Below, one piece after another: positions 52,998 to 61,482 of a DNA stretch of 64,000 bases. The DNA lies in NCBI GenBank assembly GCA_021813745.1, contig JAKAJO010000025.1, forward strand, positions 22,343-86,342. Direction: 5' to 3'. Made by a program: the position numbers and the translations under genes. The stretch's first letter is position 1. The number at the start of each line of letters is the position of its first letter. This stretch comes from Acidobacteriota bacterium. Lineage in GTDB: Bacteria > Acidobacteriota > Terriglobia > Terriglobales > Acidobacteriaceae. The notes under the pieces were generated by a model, which saw only the letters and a list, made by a program, of their open reading frames with translations, was not told the origin of the DNA and did no database searches.

Positions 52998-55721
52998 TCA
53001 CGTGCTCATGTCGATGCCAATACCTCGGGCCGCGGATGGTGCCTGGCCGATTTCCAGCGCAGAGGTCTTGGAGATATCGGCGCTGAGTTGCGGAACAAGC
53101 TTGGTGAGATTGTCAGTGAAGACCGTCGCTTCATGGCTGGCGCGGGATACGGAAACGTAGCCGAAACGCGAATTGAGCAGATCAGGGTAGACGCCGGTAT
53201 CGGCGTTTACGAGGACACGCTCGGCAGTCAGCCCCTGGGAACTGTGGCTGGTGACGGCGTAGCCGTGGTCAAAATGCCGGTGCTCCGCAGGATCGAAGTT
53301 GACCTTGCGGCCGGAGTCGAGGCGGGCCGAGACGCGGCCATCGGGTGCAATCGAGTCGATCACGGCGAGGTCGCGGTTGGCAACGCCAAGTGTCTTATCG
53401 GGTGCGGTGAATTGGATACGGTCGCCAGCAGAAAAATCGCGTTCAATCTCGCGGTAGACGCTGACGCCGGTGAGGCGGCGGGGATCGTAGGTGGCGATCT
53501 CGCCAGTAGCCTTTTCGACCGAAAGCAGGTTGGCGGCGGGGTTGATGGCGACAACCACACAGTAGCTGCCAGCTTCGATGCAGTTGGCCTTGCTGCCGCG
53601 TGCGAAGCGGGCCACATCGCCCACTTCGTAGTGGCTTGCCCAGGTTCGTTCGGCTCCGGTCATGTCCTGACGCTGAACCAGAATCCGGAAGCTGTGGTCC
53701 TCTGCTGCAACGATCCCATTGGCCTTCAGTTCCTCGCGCACGGTAACGTTCAATGCGCGGCGGGATGCATTATCGGGCGAGACGATGAGCGTCTTTTCCG
53801 GAGACGTTGCATAGGCTTTGGCGATGTCGCGAATGCGCTCTTCCGCATTCGGAATCTCCTTGACGCGCCCCTGCTGCTGAAGCGCTTCGAGGGCAGCGGA
53901 GACCTGACCTTTGGCGAATTGCTCTACCGCGAACTTGAGCGCTGGATCTCGCTGACGGACGATCTCGTCGAGTCGCGCCGTGCGCATTCCAGCTTCCTGC
54001 AACTGCTCAAAGGGACGGCCAGCCTCGACCCCCTGGTGTTGGCGCGTGTCACCGATCAAAAGCACTCGATCCTGCGGTCCGAGGAGCGAGAGAAACTCGC
54101 GCATCTGGTTTGTGCTCGCCAGGCTCGATTCATCGACGAAGTAGAAGTTGCGTTGCGGCGGTACGGTCCGTTCCGAAGATTGCGCAAGGAACTTCTGCAA
54201 GGTTTCTGACTCAACGCCGACTTCATTCAGTTGGCGAGCGGCGCGCGAAGTTGGCGCGAAGCCGCGTACCGAGTAGCCCTGCGTCTCCGCAGCACTGCGG
54301 ATCACGGAAAGCGCCGTCGTTTTGCCCGCGCCAGCGTAGCCTTGGATGCCCTGGATGCGGTCCGGGGAACTCAGCACGTCCTCGACGACGCTCTTTTGAG
54401 CGCGATTCAAATGACTATGTTGATCGGCTATGGCGATGGCTTGTTGACGGGAAAGAACAGGTGCAATCTGGTTCCGTCCTTCACCGACGCGCTGGACGAT
54501 CTCTTGTTCAGCAGCGATTGTCCTGGCTGTCGTGAACTGCCGTGCGGGAGAGTGTTGCTGGCGATCTACAACCTGGAATTCGCCGGCTGCGTGACGGGCG
54601 TTGAGATTGTTCCAGACATCCGAATGCCTGACCTCGCCCATGCCACGGCGGAGGCTATCACGGATGAGGGCGCGTTCGTCTACGACGGCCTCGCGCTCGA
54701 AGTTTTTGTCGCGGGCAAAGGTCACAGACTCGCGGACGCGGTCGATGGCCTTCGCTGGTTGTTGCTGGTGCCGAAGCCGTTCGCGCGCCGCGCGGACGAC
54801 GGCCTCGGCCTGATGACCGTAATCAGCAGCGAGCTTCCTGTGCGCCGCCATGACCTCGCGCGGCGAGTGAATCTCCTTCTTGTCACGTGTCGAGTGCGCG
54901 GCAATCTCCGCGGCCTCGGACCCAGTCCGCCCAGTTCGTTCCAGATACTCACGGATCTGCTGACTGCGTGGACTCGATGCGTCAAGATACTCCTGCGTGT
55001 AGCCCTTAATCTCCGGCGCGCCGCTGCGGCCGGTCGTGATTTCGTAGCCAAGCTGGCGTAGACGGTAGGTCAGCTCCGCTTGGTAGACGGCTGTCGCAAA
55101 CTGCTGCGACTGAAAGAGCCCTCGCTCCTGCAGGGCGCGGAACTGACCGCTTTCGCGCTCCGTCACGTTGAAGATAACGGCGTGGGTGTGAAGCTGCGGA
55201 GCGACGTACCCATCAACGGGGCGGGCCGTATCGTGCTCGAACTTGGCCGCGATCAACTTGGCCGTGTTCTCGGCCGGATGGTTCCCGCCGATACGCGCTT
55301 GCGTGTACAGTTCAAGTTGTTCGAGAGCGACCTTAACAGCTTCTCGGTGGGCCAACCGGACGTTCTCGTCGCCACCGACAAGCGCGGTGAGCGAGACAGA
55401 TTTAGGAGCGGAAAAAGTCGCATCCCAACCGGCGCGGTGCTCCATCGTTTTGACGGTCTTGCCGGTCTGGTCAACATATTCATAGGCAGCGCGCTGGCGG
55501 ACAAGCTGTCCCCCAGTCTGCGGATGCTGGCCCTGGCTTAAGCGGGCAAACTCCTCGGCGGAGACCGCTCCGCCGACGCCAAAGCGCGAAGCAAGCTGGC
55601 CCTGCCACTCGCCCTGAGTGACTCCACGCTGCGACCAGTAGTTCTGTTCCTTGGCGGTGAACTCCTTTTGGTGGTAGCTCTGCGCCTGACCCGCGGAAAG
55701 TGGCTTGGAGATGGTCAACAT
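52998..55721 (-). CDS. MobF (TrwC/TraI-type) relaxase-helicase
   Basis: 907 residues. Relaxase domain (1-300): tyrosines at 16 and 28 (SYHQKEF, QNYWSQ), GWDATFSAPKSVSL, and the metal-binding histidines His163, His178 and His180 (FEHDTARP, PQLHTHAVIFN). The C-terminal RecD/TraI helicase has Walker A IQGYAGAGKTT, YFVDESSLAST, VLLIGDTRQHQGVEAG and DHGYAVTSHSSQGLTAERVL. It would nick one strand at oriT, stay bound to the 5' end and unwind the transferred strand. The coupling protein gene lies six bases upstream. This type makes the element self-transmissible together with the Trb pore. Confidence 0.93.
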   Translation of the reverse strand: MLTISKPLSAGQAQSYHQKEFTAKEQNYWSQRGVTQGEWQGQLASRFGVGGAVSAEEFARLSQGQHPQTGGQLVRQRAAYEYVDQTGKTVKTMEHRAGWDATFSAPKSVSLTALVGGDENVRLAHREAVKVALEQLELYTQARIGGNHPAENTAKLIAAKFEHDTARPVDGYVAPQLHTHAVIFNVTERESGQFRALQERGLFQSQQFATAVYQAELTYRLRQLGYEITTGRSGAPEIKGYTQEYLDASSPRSQQIREYLERTGRTGSEAAEIAAHSTRDKKEIHSPREVMAAHRKLAADYGHQAEAVVRAARERLRHQQQPAKAIDRVRESVTFARDKNFEREAVVDERALIRDSLRRGMGEVRHSDVWNNLNARHAAGEFQVVDRQQHSPARQFTTARTIAAEQEIVQRVGEGRNQIAPVLSRQQAIAIADQHSHLNRAQKSVVEDVLSSPDRIQGIQGYAGAGKTTALSVIRSAAETQGYSVRGFAPTSRAARQLNEVGVESETLQKFLAQSSERTVPPQRNFYFVDESSLASTNQMREFLSLLGPQDRVLLIGDTRQHQGVEAGRPFEQLQEAGMRTARLDEIVRQRDPALKFAVEQFAKGQVSAALEALQQQGRVKEIPNAEERIRDIAKAYATSPEKTLIVSPDNASRRALNVTVREELKANGIVAAEDHSFRILVQRQDMTGAERTWASHYEVGDVARFARGSKANCIEAGSYCVVVAINPAANLLSVEKATGEIATYDPRRLTGVSVYREIERDFSAGDRIQFTAPDKTLGVANRDLAVIDSIAPDGRVSARLDSGRKVNFDPAEHRHFDHGYAVTSHSSQGLTAERVLVNADTGVYPDLLNSRFGYVSVSRASHEATVFTDNLTKLVPQLSADISKTSALEIGQAPSAARGIGIDMST

Positions 55722-55727
55722 GGGCGT

Positions 55728-57647
55728 CTACTCCATCTGGTTTCCAACTGGATGTTGCGTGCCTTCGGGGAACAGGAGATTGCCCTGAACTGGCTCTGGC
55801 TCCGGTTGCTGAGGCGTCATCGGGACGATCAAATCGTCCATCTTTCGCTCGTCGAAGCCTGGGTTCTTCTCGTCGAGTTCGATGAAGGGGAAGGTGAAGC
55901 GGGCGACGTGGTTGCCGTACTTGAGGAAGCCGCGCAAGTCGTCAAGCCCTGAGATTTCTGAAGGTAGAACAAGCGGCTCGGTCTGCCGGTCGAGCATGAA
56001 ATTACGCCCGGTGCGCGTGCCGTCATAGTGCGTCTCGCGAAGCCGCTCAATCTCCACTTCCCCAATCGCTTCGCTGACCCATTTCGCTGCGCGCGGCTCT
56101 GTCGTGCGGAGGAAAATCTTCGTTGCCGGCTGCGAGAGCATCGCCTCGGCGTCGTCGCCGTAGCGAGCTTCCATTTGGCTTCGGCCCTGGAAGCCCAAGA
56201 TGACCGGATTCTGCGATTTCCGATTTTCGGTGATGGCAGTGTGAAGCTGCGGTAGCCGCTGCAGGCTTGCCAGCTCGTCGATCACAAACCAGACTGGCTT
56301 GTGGTCGGGTGTTGGCTCGTTGAGCAGGCGCAGGACAAGCGTGTCGATCCACAGACTGATGAGCGGGCGAAGCGCCTCGCGCATCGTCGGGCGTGAGGTA
56401 ATGAAGATCCATCCGCGCCGCGTCTCGGCCCATTGAGTTGCTGTCCAGACTGAGGTCGTCTCGTCTTCTTTGGGCAAGAGCCGGAAGCTGTCGGCGCTCA
56501 TATTGAGCGAACCAAGGACGCCGGTGCGCTGCTGTGGAGCCTTCGGATCGATGAGCGCCCAATATTCCGTCTTGCGTACACGCTTGTCAATCTCCTCCGG
56601 GTCCGACATCCATTGGACGAGTTCTTCGGGTGTCGGCAGAAAGCTCAGCAGGTGCGCAAAAATCTTCTGCGGAGCCTCAACAAAGAACCGATTCGTGACG
56701 CCTTCCGGTTGGTAGAGCGAGACGGCCAGCGCCTTCGCTTCGGCCTTGCGGCGAAGCTCCTTCGACGGGTTCCAATAGGGCATCCGCGCGTCGAGCGGAT
56801 TGAGGACGATGTCGCCGCGGCGCTGGTTGTAGAACTGCTTTACGAACTCGCAGGCCGGGTCATAGACGATGGCAGCGTCGCCGCGCGCATCGACCTGATA
56901 GAGCAGTTGCCGAATGATGCTGGACTTGCCGGTTCCGGTGTCGCCGACGATCAGGAAGTGCTTGTTCTCGGCGTCGCGCGGAATGCGGAGCCGCTCCTTG
57001 GAATCGTTCGTTGTGATGCCGATTCCGTTCCCGGCGATGGCCCTGGTGAACTCCTTGGCGTTCACGAGAATCGGTCCTTTGAGCCGCCGTCCATAACGCA
57101 GCATCCTGGTCCGCGCGACGTCCTTGCGGATCGAAAACGGAAGCTGTAGAAGGAATGCTCCCAGTCCAAAGAGCAATTGGATTTTGAAGAGACCGTATAG
57201 CGGAATGCCGGCATAAATCCAGCGGGCAATCCATGCGTGGAGAGCCTTGTTCTGATAGCTGCGCTTGGGCTCGCGCGCAAGGTAGTAGGTTCCGTGCTGG
57301 GCGGCTTCGGGGGTCAGGGCCATTGGCAGCGGCTTGCCTCCGGACTGTGGCGTGGACCCCGGTTGCACGTCCGCTTCAAGCGCAATGCGGCTCTTCAATC
57401 CGCCGTTGGTGACGATGAGCATTTGGTACTGGCTTGCCGGATGCGTGAGGCTGGCCATCTCGCTGCGCAGGTAGTACGGCAGGTAATAGCGTTGGAGTGG
57501 CGTAAGGCCGAACTGGAACCGGAGCCACACAAAGAATCCTGTGGCAACGAGTGCGAGAAAGAACGCGCCGAGGGTGTAGATTGAACCGCGCGGCGGCCAG
57601 ATGAACGATTCCCTGCGGCCCCATTGCTGGACGGTTGGCATGGTCAT
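55728..57647 (-). CDS. Type IV coupling protein (TraD/TrwB/VirD4 type)
   Basis: 639 residues. Two N-terminal membrane helices (about 22-44 and 145-170), then the hexameric motor: RIPRDAENKHFLIVGDTGTG with Walker A at 235-243, AIVYDPACEFVKQFYNQRRG, DIVLNPLDARMPYWNP, Walker B PVWFVIDELASLQRLP and VILGFQGRSQMEARYG. It pumps the relaxase-DNA complex to the secretion channel. Its start overlaps the upstream mobilisation gene (ATGA) and AGGAGA precedes it; ATG 57,641 is an alternative. Confidence 0.93.
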   Translation of the reverse strand: MTMPTVQQWGRRESFIWPPRGSIYTLGAFFLALVATGFFVWLRFQFGLTPLQRYYLPYYLRSEMASLTHPASQYQMLIVTNGGLKSRIALEADVQPGSTPQSGGKPLPMALTPEAAQHGTYYLAREPKRSYQNKALHAWIARWIYAGIPLYGLFKIQLLFGLGAFLLQLPFSIRKDVARTRMLRYGRRLKGPILVNAKEFTRAIAGNGIGITTNDSKERLRIPRDAENKHFLIVGDTGTGKSSIIRQLLYQVDARGDAAIVYDPACEFVKQFYNQRRGDIVLNPLDARMPYWNPSKELRRKAEAKALAVSLYQPEGVTNRFFVEAPQKIFAHLLSFLPTPEELVQWMSDPEEIDKRVRKTEYWALIDPKAPQQRTGVLGSLNMSADSFRLLPKEDETTSVWTATQWAETRRGWIFITSRPTMREALRPLISLWIDTLVLRLLNEPTPDHKPVWFVIDELASLQRLPQLHTAITENRKSQNPVILGFQGRSQMEARYGDDAEAMLSQPATKIFLRTTEPRAAKWVSEAIGEVEIERLRETHYDGTRTGRNFMLDRQTEPLVLPSEISGLDDLRGFLKYGNHVARFTFPFIELDEKNPGFDERKMDDLIVPMTPQQPEPEPVQGNLLFPEGTQHPVGNQME

Positions 57648-58033
57648 TTCTCCTGCTTCTGGCCGCGCCGGGCGAGGAGTTCCTGCGCCTTCGCGGCCTT
57701 GGTTGTCTGCACCTGACGAAAGAGAATATTGACCTGTTCGGAGGCCATGATTTCGCCGCGCAAAAGCGGCTCCAGCGTTCCCATCAGGAGCATCTGAATG
57801 CCAACAAGCTCGGTGAAAATATGCAGCTCCATCTCCGATTTCCGGCCCTCCGCTTCAGCACGGAGCAGAACATCCCGTGCCCACTCGCGAAGATTTTGAT
57901 TGTTCGCTTCAGCACGCTTCAACAACGCCTGTTCTTCTGCCCGAGTGAAGCGAGTGGCAATGCTTTGAGTGCGGGCCTCGCGGCCTTTTGACGGCTTCAG
58001 GCGGTTCTCGATCTGCAATGTTTGCGCTGCCAT
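57644..58033 (-). CDS. Relaxosome accessory (mobilisation) protein
   Basis: 129 residues from ATG 58,033 (AAGGAGATG upstream); the frame is open to 58,093. The segment RTQSIATRFTRAEEQALLKR followed by NLREWARDVLLRAEAE has the beta-strand/two-helix look of ribbon-helix-helix MobC/TraJ-type accessory proteins, followed by a helical C-terminus. These proteins bind next to nic and help the relaxase open the DNA. It is translationally coupled to the coupling protein and faces the repeat-rich gap at 58,084-58,160. Confidence 0.7.
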   Translation of the reverse strand: MAAQTLQIENRLKPSKGREARTQSIATRFTRAEEQALLKRAEANNQNLREWARDVLLRAEAEGRKSEMELHIFTELVGIQMLLMGTLEPLLRGEIMASEQVNILFRQVQTTKAAKAQELLARRGQKQEK

Positions 58034-58083
58034 TGAATCATCTCCTTTCTGCGCACGCGTCCGCGGTTGCAAATGGAACCGCT

Positions 58084-58154
58084 CAAAATGCATTTTGCGC
58101 GTAACTTGCTGTTTATCTGCACGTTTCCAAACGGAGCCGGAACGGTTCCAAACG
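58084..58154. repeat. Repeat-rich non-coding patch, possible oriT
   Basis: Contains a perfect 14-bp palindrome CAAAATGCATTTTG (58,084-58,097), the inverted repeat CGTTT-cc-AAACG (58,122-58,133), the inverted repeat GGAAC-g-GTTCC (58,139-58,149) and the direct repeat TTCCAAACG (58,125-58,133 and 58,146-58,154, 21 bases apart). It fills most of the 178-base gap just upstream of the relaxosome accessory gene, where MobF-type elements keep oriT. It could equally be an operator for that ribbon-helix-helix protein. Confidence 0.45.
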
Positions 58155-58211
58155 CAACCCTTTCAGGGATGGAGTGTCGAGATCAACCCGGTGCGGAGCA
58201 CCGAACGGGCA

Positions 58212-58547
58212 TCAAACCGCTCCATCCCTTCTGCGCGGGCGCGAGTCATGGCCGGCCTCGGCGGACTCGTCGCTCTTCGCAGTGCCATTGGCAGGCTCGG
58301 CAGCACCACCATCCCGCCCATAGCGACGGACGCGAAGGCTGCGCGGCGCGCGCGCGGCTTCCGGAGTGCGCAGGAAGTCCTGGAAGTCGCGGTCCTTGGC
58401 GAAGACGTAAGCGAGCGCCTTGTCCACAACCTCGTCCGCCGAAGCGTGGAGGAAAGCGGCGTACTGGTCGATCTGCCCGGCGGTCGCCTCGTCGAGACGG
58501 ATCATGGCGGTTACATAGTTGGTCTGAACGATCTCAAGCAGCGGCAT
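58212..58547 (-). CDS. Small ribbon-helix-helix-like protein of the mobilisation region
   Basis: 111 residues from ATG 58,547, set by AAGGAGG upstream. The N-terminal 55 residues (VQTNYVTAMIRLDEATAGQI then ADEVVDKALAYVFAKD) look like an RHH DNA-binding fold; the rest is a disordered Arg/Ala/Asp-rich tail (RPRRRDGAV). Its start lies 14 bases inside the preceding gene. Plausible roles are oriT binding or autoregulation; I cannot assign one. Confidence 0.6.
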   Translation of the reverse strand: MPLLEIVQTNYVTAMIRLDEATAGQIDQYAAFLHASADEVVDKALAYVFAKDRDFQDFLRTPEAARAPRSLRVRRYGRDGGAAEPANGTAKSDESAEAGHDSRPRRRDGAV

Positions 58548-58893
58548 GACGAGCCTCCTTCGTAGTTGGAATTGCGTGAGGAATGCAGGTGTCAATCGAG
58601 AGCTGAACAGTCCACAGAATCTCGACGGCATAGGCACGGGCACGGCCAGGTGACAGCTCGAAGCGATGGCGGACTTCGAGCATGGTGAGGACGTCCGCAG
58701 CCGGTGCCCCATCGTCGAGCCAAAGGCGAGCCGATGCGGTGTCCACAAGGCGGCGCGCGAAGGCCGCGTCGCCGGAGTGTTGAGCCGCGAGTTCGCGGGT
58801 CAGCTTGGCCGAGTCAATGCCGGTCCGAAGAGCGGCGAGAATCCGGCTGTATTCATCCCTCGAAGCGGCGGTTTTGCGCATGGCCTTCAGCAT
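58534..58893 (-). CDS. Conserved hypothetical protein in the Trb operon
   Basis: 119 residues, helical and soluble, starting MLKAMRKTAASRDEYSRILA seven bases inside the end of trbB and overlapping the next gene by 14 bases. No family recognised. Tight overlaps on both sides make it very likely a real, co-translated gene. Confidence 0.6.
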   Translation of the reverse strand: MLKAMRKTAASRDEYSRILAALRTGIDSAKLTRELAAQHSGDAAFARRLVDTASARLWLDDGAPAADVLTMLEVRHRFELSPGRARAYAVEILWTVQLSIDTCIPHAIPTTKEARHAAA

Positions 58894-59870
58894 GGGATCG
58901 CCTCCGTCGCGGATCGCTCGTCGGCCCGGTAGACATACTCCATCTGGAATTGCTGGGTGCGGCGGTCATAGTCGTCCAAACGCAGCACCTCGTGGACGAA
59001 GCGGCGGCCCGGTTGCCGTTCGATGTGGACGACATAATCGACCGCCTCAGCGGTCTCGGCTTCAACGTCCTCGTATGTCGTCTGCTGGTGGCTGCGGAGA
59101 ACGAGGTTGGCGAAGCGCCGCAGCGCCTTCGCTGCCGAGTTGGCATGGATCGTTGCCAGCGAACCGGAGTGGCCGGTGTTGAATGAGTCGAGCAACGTCC
59201 GTGCCTCGGTGCCGCGAACCTCGCCAAGGATAATCCGGTCGGGGCGGCAGCGGAGGGATGTCTTCAGCAGGTCATCGAAGGTGACTGGCTGCTTGTAGGT
59301 ATCGGTCTGGCACTCGAAGCCCACGATGTTTGGCTTGCGGATGAGCAGCTCAGCCGTGTCCTCGATCGTGACAATGCGTTCGTCGTCGGGTATTGCCTGG
59401 GCAAGGACATTCAATAGGGTCGTCTTCCCGGTGCCGGTGCCGCCGCTGATGAGCAGCGTTTTGCCGGTGCGAACTAGACCCTGCAGGAAGCCTGCAAGCT
59501 GGGCAGTCAGGGAGCCGTGAGCGATCAGATCATCGACAGTGAAGTGGCGGCTGGTGAATTTGCGAATGGTCAGCCCCGGGGCAGGCTTCACTGCCGGGGG
59601 AATATAGGCGCAGAGGCGGCTTCCATCGGGTAGCTGCGCATTAAGCAGCGGGTTGTCCTCGTCAAGCCGTTTGCCCAGGTTGTTGGCGATGACTTCAAGG
59701 CCGGTGCGCAGGCTGCCGGAATCGAAGGCAACGTGCAGCTGGCGCTCCATTCGGCCCTGGCGTTCGGCGTACCAGGTGGAGTTGGGATTGCCCATGATTT
59801 CGCTCACGTTTTCATCGAGCAGGAGCGGCTCAATCGGGCGCATAAACGGAAGGATCAGTTCAAAGCTCAT
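58887..59870 (-). CDS. trbB: TrbB/VirB11-type secretion ATPase
   Basis: 327 residues from ATG 59,870; TTG 59,888 is an upstream in-frame option. N-terminal domain (EPLLLDENVSEIMGNPNSTW; DGSRLCAYIPP), linker LTIRKFTSRHFTVDDLI, then RecA-like core: Walker A ISGGTGTGKTTLLN (about 141-154), Asp box ERIVTIEDTAELLI, Walker B RCRPDRIILGEVRGTEA and His box TGHSGSLATIHANSA. It forms the hexameric traffic ATPase at the base of the conjugation channel. Confidence 0.92.
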   Translation of the reverse strand: MSFELILPFMRPIEPLLLDENVSEIMGNPNSTWYAERQGRMERQLHVAFDSGSLRTGLEVIANNLGKRLDEDNPLLNAQLPDGSRLCAYIPPAVKPAPGLTIRKFTSRHFTVDDLIAHGSLTAQLAGFLQGLVRTGKTLLISGGTGTGKTTLLNVLAQAIPDDERIVTIEDTAELLIRKPNIVGFECQTDTYKQPVTFDDLLKTSLRCRPDRIILGEVRGTEARTLLDSFNTGHSGSLATIHANSAAKALRRFANLVLRSHQQTTYEDVEAETAEAVDYVVHIERQPGRRFVHEVLRLDDYDRRTQQFQMEYVYRADERSATEAIPC

Positions 59871-59936
59871 AGTGGACTCGCTCAGCAATGGAAGCCCGGC
59901 GACGCCGGGCTTCCGTGTGGGAGCAAAGAAGAGGCC

Positions 59937-60326
59937 TTACGCGGCCTCTTCCTCGGTGTTGATCTCATCGTCCGCGGTCTCTTCCGGGGCGGCCTTCTCA
60001 GCGCGGTCGAGCTTCAGAATCGAAGCCACGCGCACTTCCCAAACGCGCTGCTTGGCGCCGGTCTTCTTGTCCACGCGCTCGCGGCTGCGCAGCTCGCCGT
60101 CAATGGCCAGATGCGCGCCCTTCGTGAGCGTCTTTGCGTACTCGGCCAACTTGCCCCACACGATGCAGCGATGCCACTCGGTATGGCCCTTGTACTCGCC
60201 GCTCTTTTTGTCCTTGTACGAACTCTTGGTGGCAAGCGATAGTACCGTAAAGCTGGCACTGTTGGCGGTGTAGGAGCTGGCGTCCTGGCCGAGGAATCCG
60301 ATGAGCGAGATGCGGTTCTGATACAT
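59937..60326 (-). CDS. ssb: Single-stranded DNA-binding protein
   Basis: 129 residues from ATG 60,326 (AAGGAG upstream); the frame is open to 60,761 as noise. OB-fold SSB hallmarks: YQNRISLIGFLGQD, ASFTVLSLATK, TEWHRCIVWGKLAEYAKTLT and KGAHLAIDGELRSRE. The tail is acidic (ETADDEINTEEEAA) but lacks the DDIPF tip that recruits host repair proteins, which fits a mobile-element SSB that coats the incoming strand. It sits between trbF and trbB. Confidence 0.9.
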   Translation of the reverse strand: MYQNRISLIGFLGQDASSYTANSASFTVLSLATKSSYKDKKSGEYKGHTEWHRCIVWGKLAEYAKTLTKGAHLAIDGELRSRERVDKKTGAKQRVWEVRVASILKLDRAEKAAPEETADDEINTEEEAA

Positions 60327-60779
60327 GGTGAGTCTCCTTGAGTTGAATTCCCGGCTTGGCCGGGTCACTCCTTGGCGAAGCCTTAGCGAGGAGCCCGACT
60401 CCCAAGCGCCAAGCCGCGCTTTCTGGAGCAGGGGCCCAAGCTCGCCTTGGGAGAGGAGTCCGGAAAGCAGAGCGGCGCAGTGCCGCCGGGCGTCGGATGA
60501 GGCCCGAAGCGTCTGACCGGACAAGCAAGAGAGGAAACGATGGAGCGAACGCTTCATGGTCCGCATCGACCAAGGCATTTCCGGCAAGCCAAAGCCCTGC
60601 CGCTGCCTGCGGAACCGTCTGATTGCCAAGCGGACAAGGACTCGTTCTGGCGATGGGCCATACCGTCTCATCGCTCGTGATGAGGCGTTATGCCGTCTGC
60701 GAAGAAACGAAGGGCGTATCTGCCGCGATTTGTGGCCGCGTGTGGACATGACAAGCCTCATGTTTGGGATGTGGTTTCG
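60327..60779. other. Gap inside the conjugation operon
   Basis: 453 bases without a supportable minus-strand gene, unusual in an otherwise packed operon. It contains an inverted repeat around GGCTTGGC/GCCAAGCC (about 60,352-60,415). On the plus strand, a 46-codon frame at 60,541-60,681 starts behind AGAGAGGAAACG and an 80-codon frame starts at 60,690 but runs into trbF antisense; I consider both weak. It may hold a separate promoter for ssb-trbB-mob genes. Confidence 0.4.
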
Positions 60780-61463
60780 CTACTCGAACGCCTGGTCGGC
60801 CCGGAAGCGGACGATGGTCAATCCGAGGGGATTCATGGCCAGTTCGTTGTTTTTCACCTGTTCGCGGAAGACATAGGTGACGCTGGCGGTCCATTGCTCT
60901 CGCTTGAGCTCGGAGTGATCCGCCGGATTTGAGAAGACTTTTTCGAACTCGATGCGCGCCGAATAGGGCGACTGGCGCAGATCGTCGAGGACGACATTCT
61001 TCACCTCGACATCGACGAACGGAAGCAAACTGTCACCCTGGTATTTAGCGATGATGCCGTCCTTGCGTTCCTGGTCGATCACGGCCCGCTGTACGTCGCC
61101 ATTGAGGAAGTAGAGAGCATCGGTTTGGTCGCGCTCGATGGTGAAGCGGTTGCGGCTGAAGTACAACTCCGTCCAACGGGTCAGGTAGTACTTGTTCTCA
61201 GCTTCCTGGGGCCGGTACTGGAAGTTGCGATAGTCAATTGCCTCGGCCCGGCCCACATCGTTGATCCGTACGATCAGCGGATGAACGCTGGCCAGCGCCA
61301 TCTGGCCGCGATAAACGAGTGCACCAAGCAGGACCACGACGCCTGCAAGGACCAGGATCGTGACCTTGAGGTAGGTGTTCATGACCAGCGGATCGCCATA
61401 CTGTTCGAGGTATCGCTCGGCTGCGCGAGTAATGTCGGGCGAGGTCATTGTCTGAGTTGCCAT
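60780..61463 (-). CDS. trbF: TrbF/VirB8-type pore protein
   Basis: 227 residues: a short cytoplasmic N-terminus, one membrane helix (LKVTILVLAGVVVLLGALVY, about 32-51) and a periplasmic NTF2-like domain (IDYRNFQYRPQEAENKYYLT; LKREQWTASVTYVFREQV; NPLGLTIVRFRADQAF). VirB8/TrbF nucleates assembly of the mating channel in the inner membrane. GGGAGG precedes the ATG. It lies 19 bases after the trbL stop. Confidence 0.88.
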   Translation of the reverse strand: MATQTMTSPDITRAAERYLEQYGDPLVMNTYLKVTILVLAGVVVLLGALVYRGQMALASVHPLIVRINDVGRAEAIDYRNFQYRPQEAENKYYLTRWTELYFSRNRFTIERDQTDALYFLNGDVQRAVIDQERKDGIIAKYQGDSLLPFVDVEVKNVVLDDLRQSPYSARIEFEKVFSNPADHSELKREQWTASVTYVFREQVKNNELAMNPLGLTIVRFRADQAFE

Positions 61464-61482
61464 TCGATCGCCTCCCTTGGGT

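Noticed and set aside
52968..54209. 413-codon plus-strand open frame
   Set aside because: Antisense to the MobF relaxase helicase domain, which is well supported.
60690..60932. 80-codon plus-strand ORF in the gap before trbF
   Set aside because: No clear ribosome site, runs antisense into trbF, no recognisable family.
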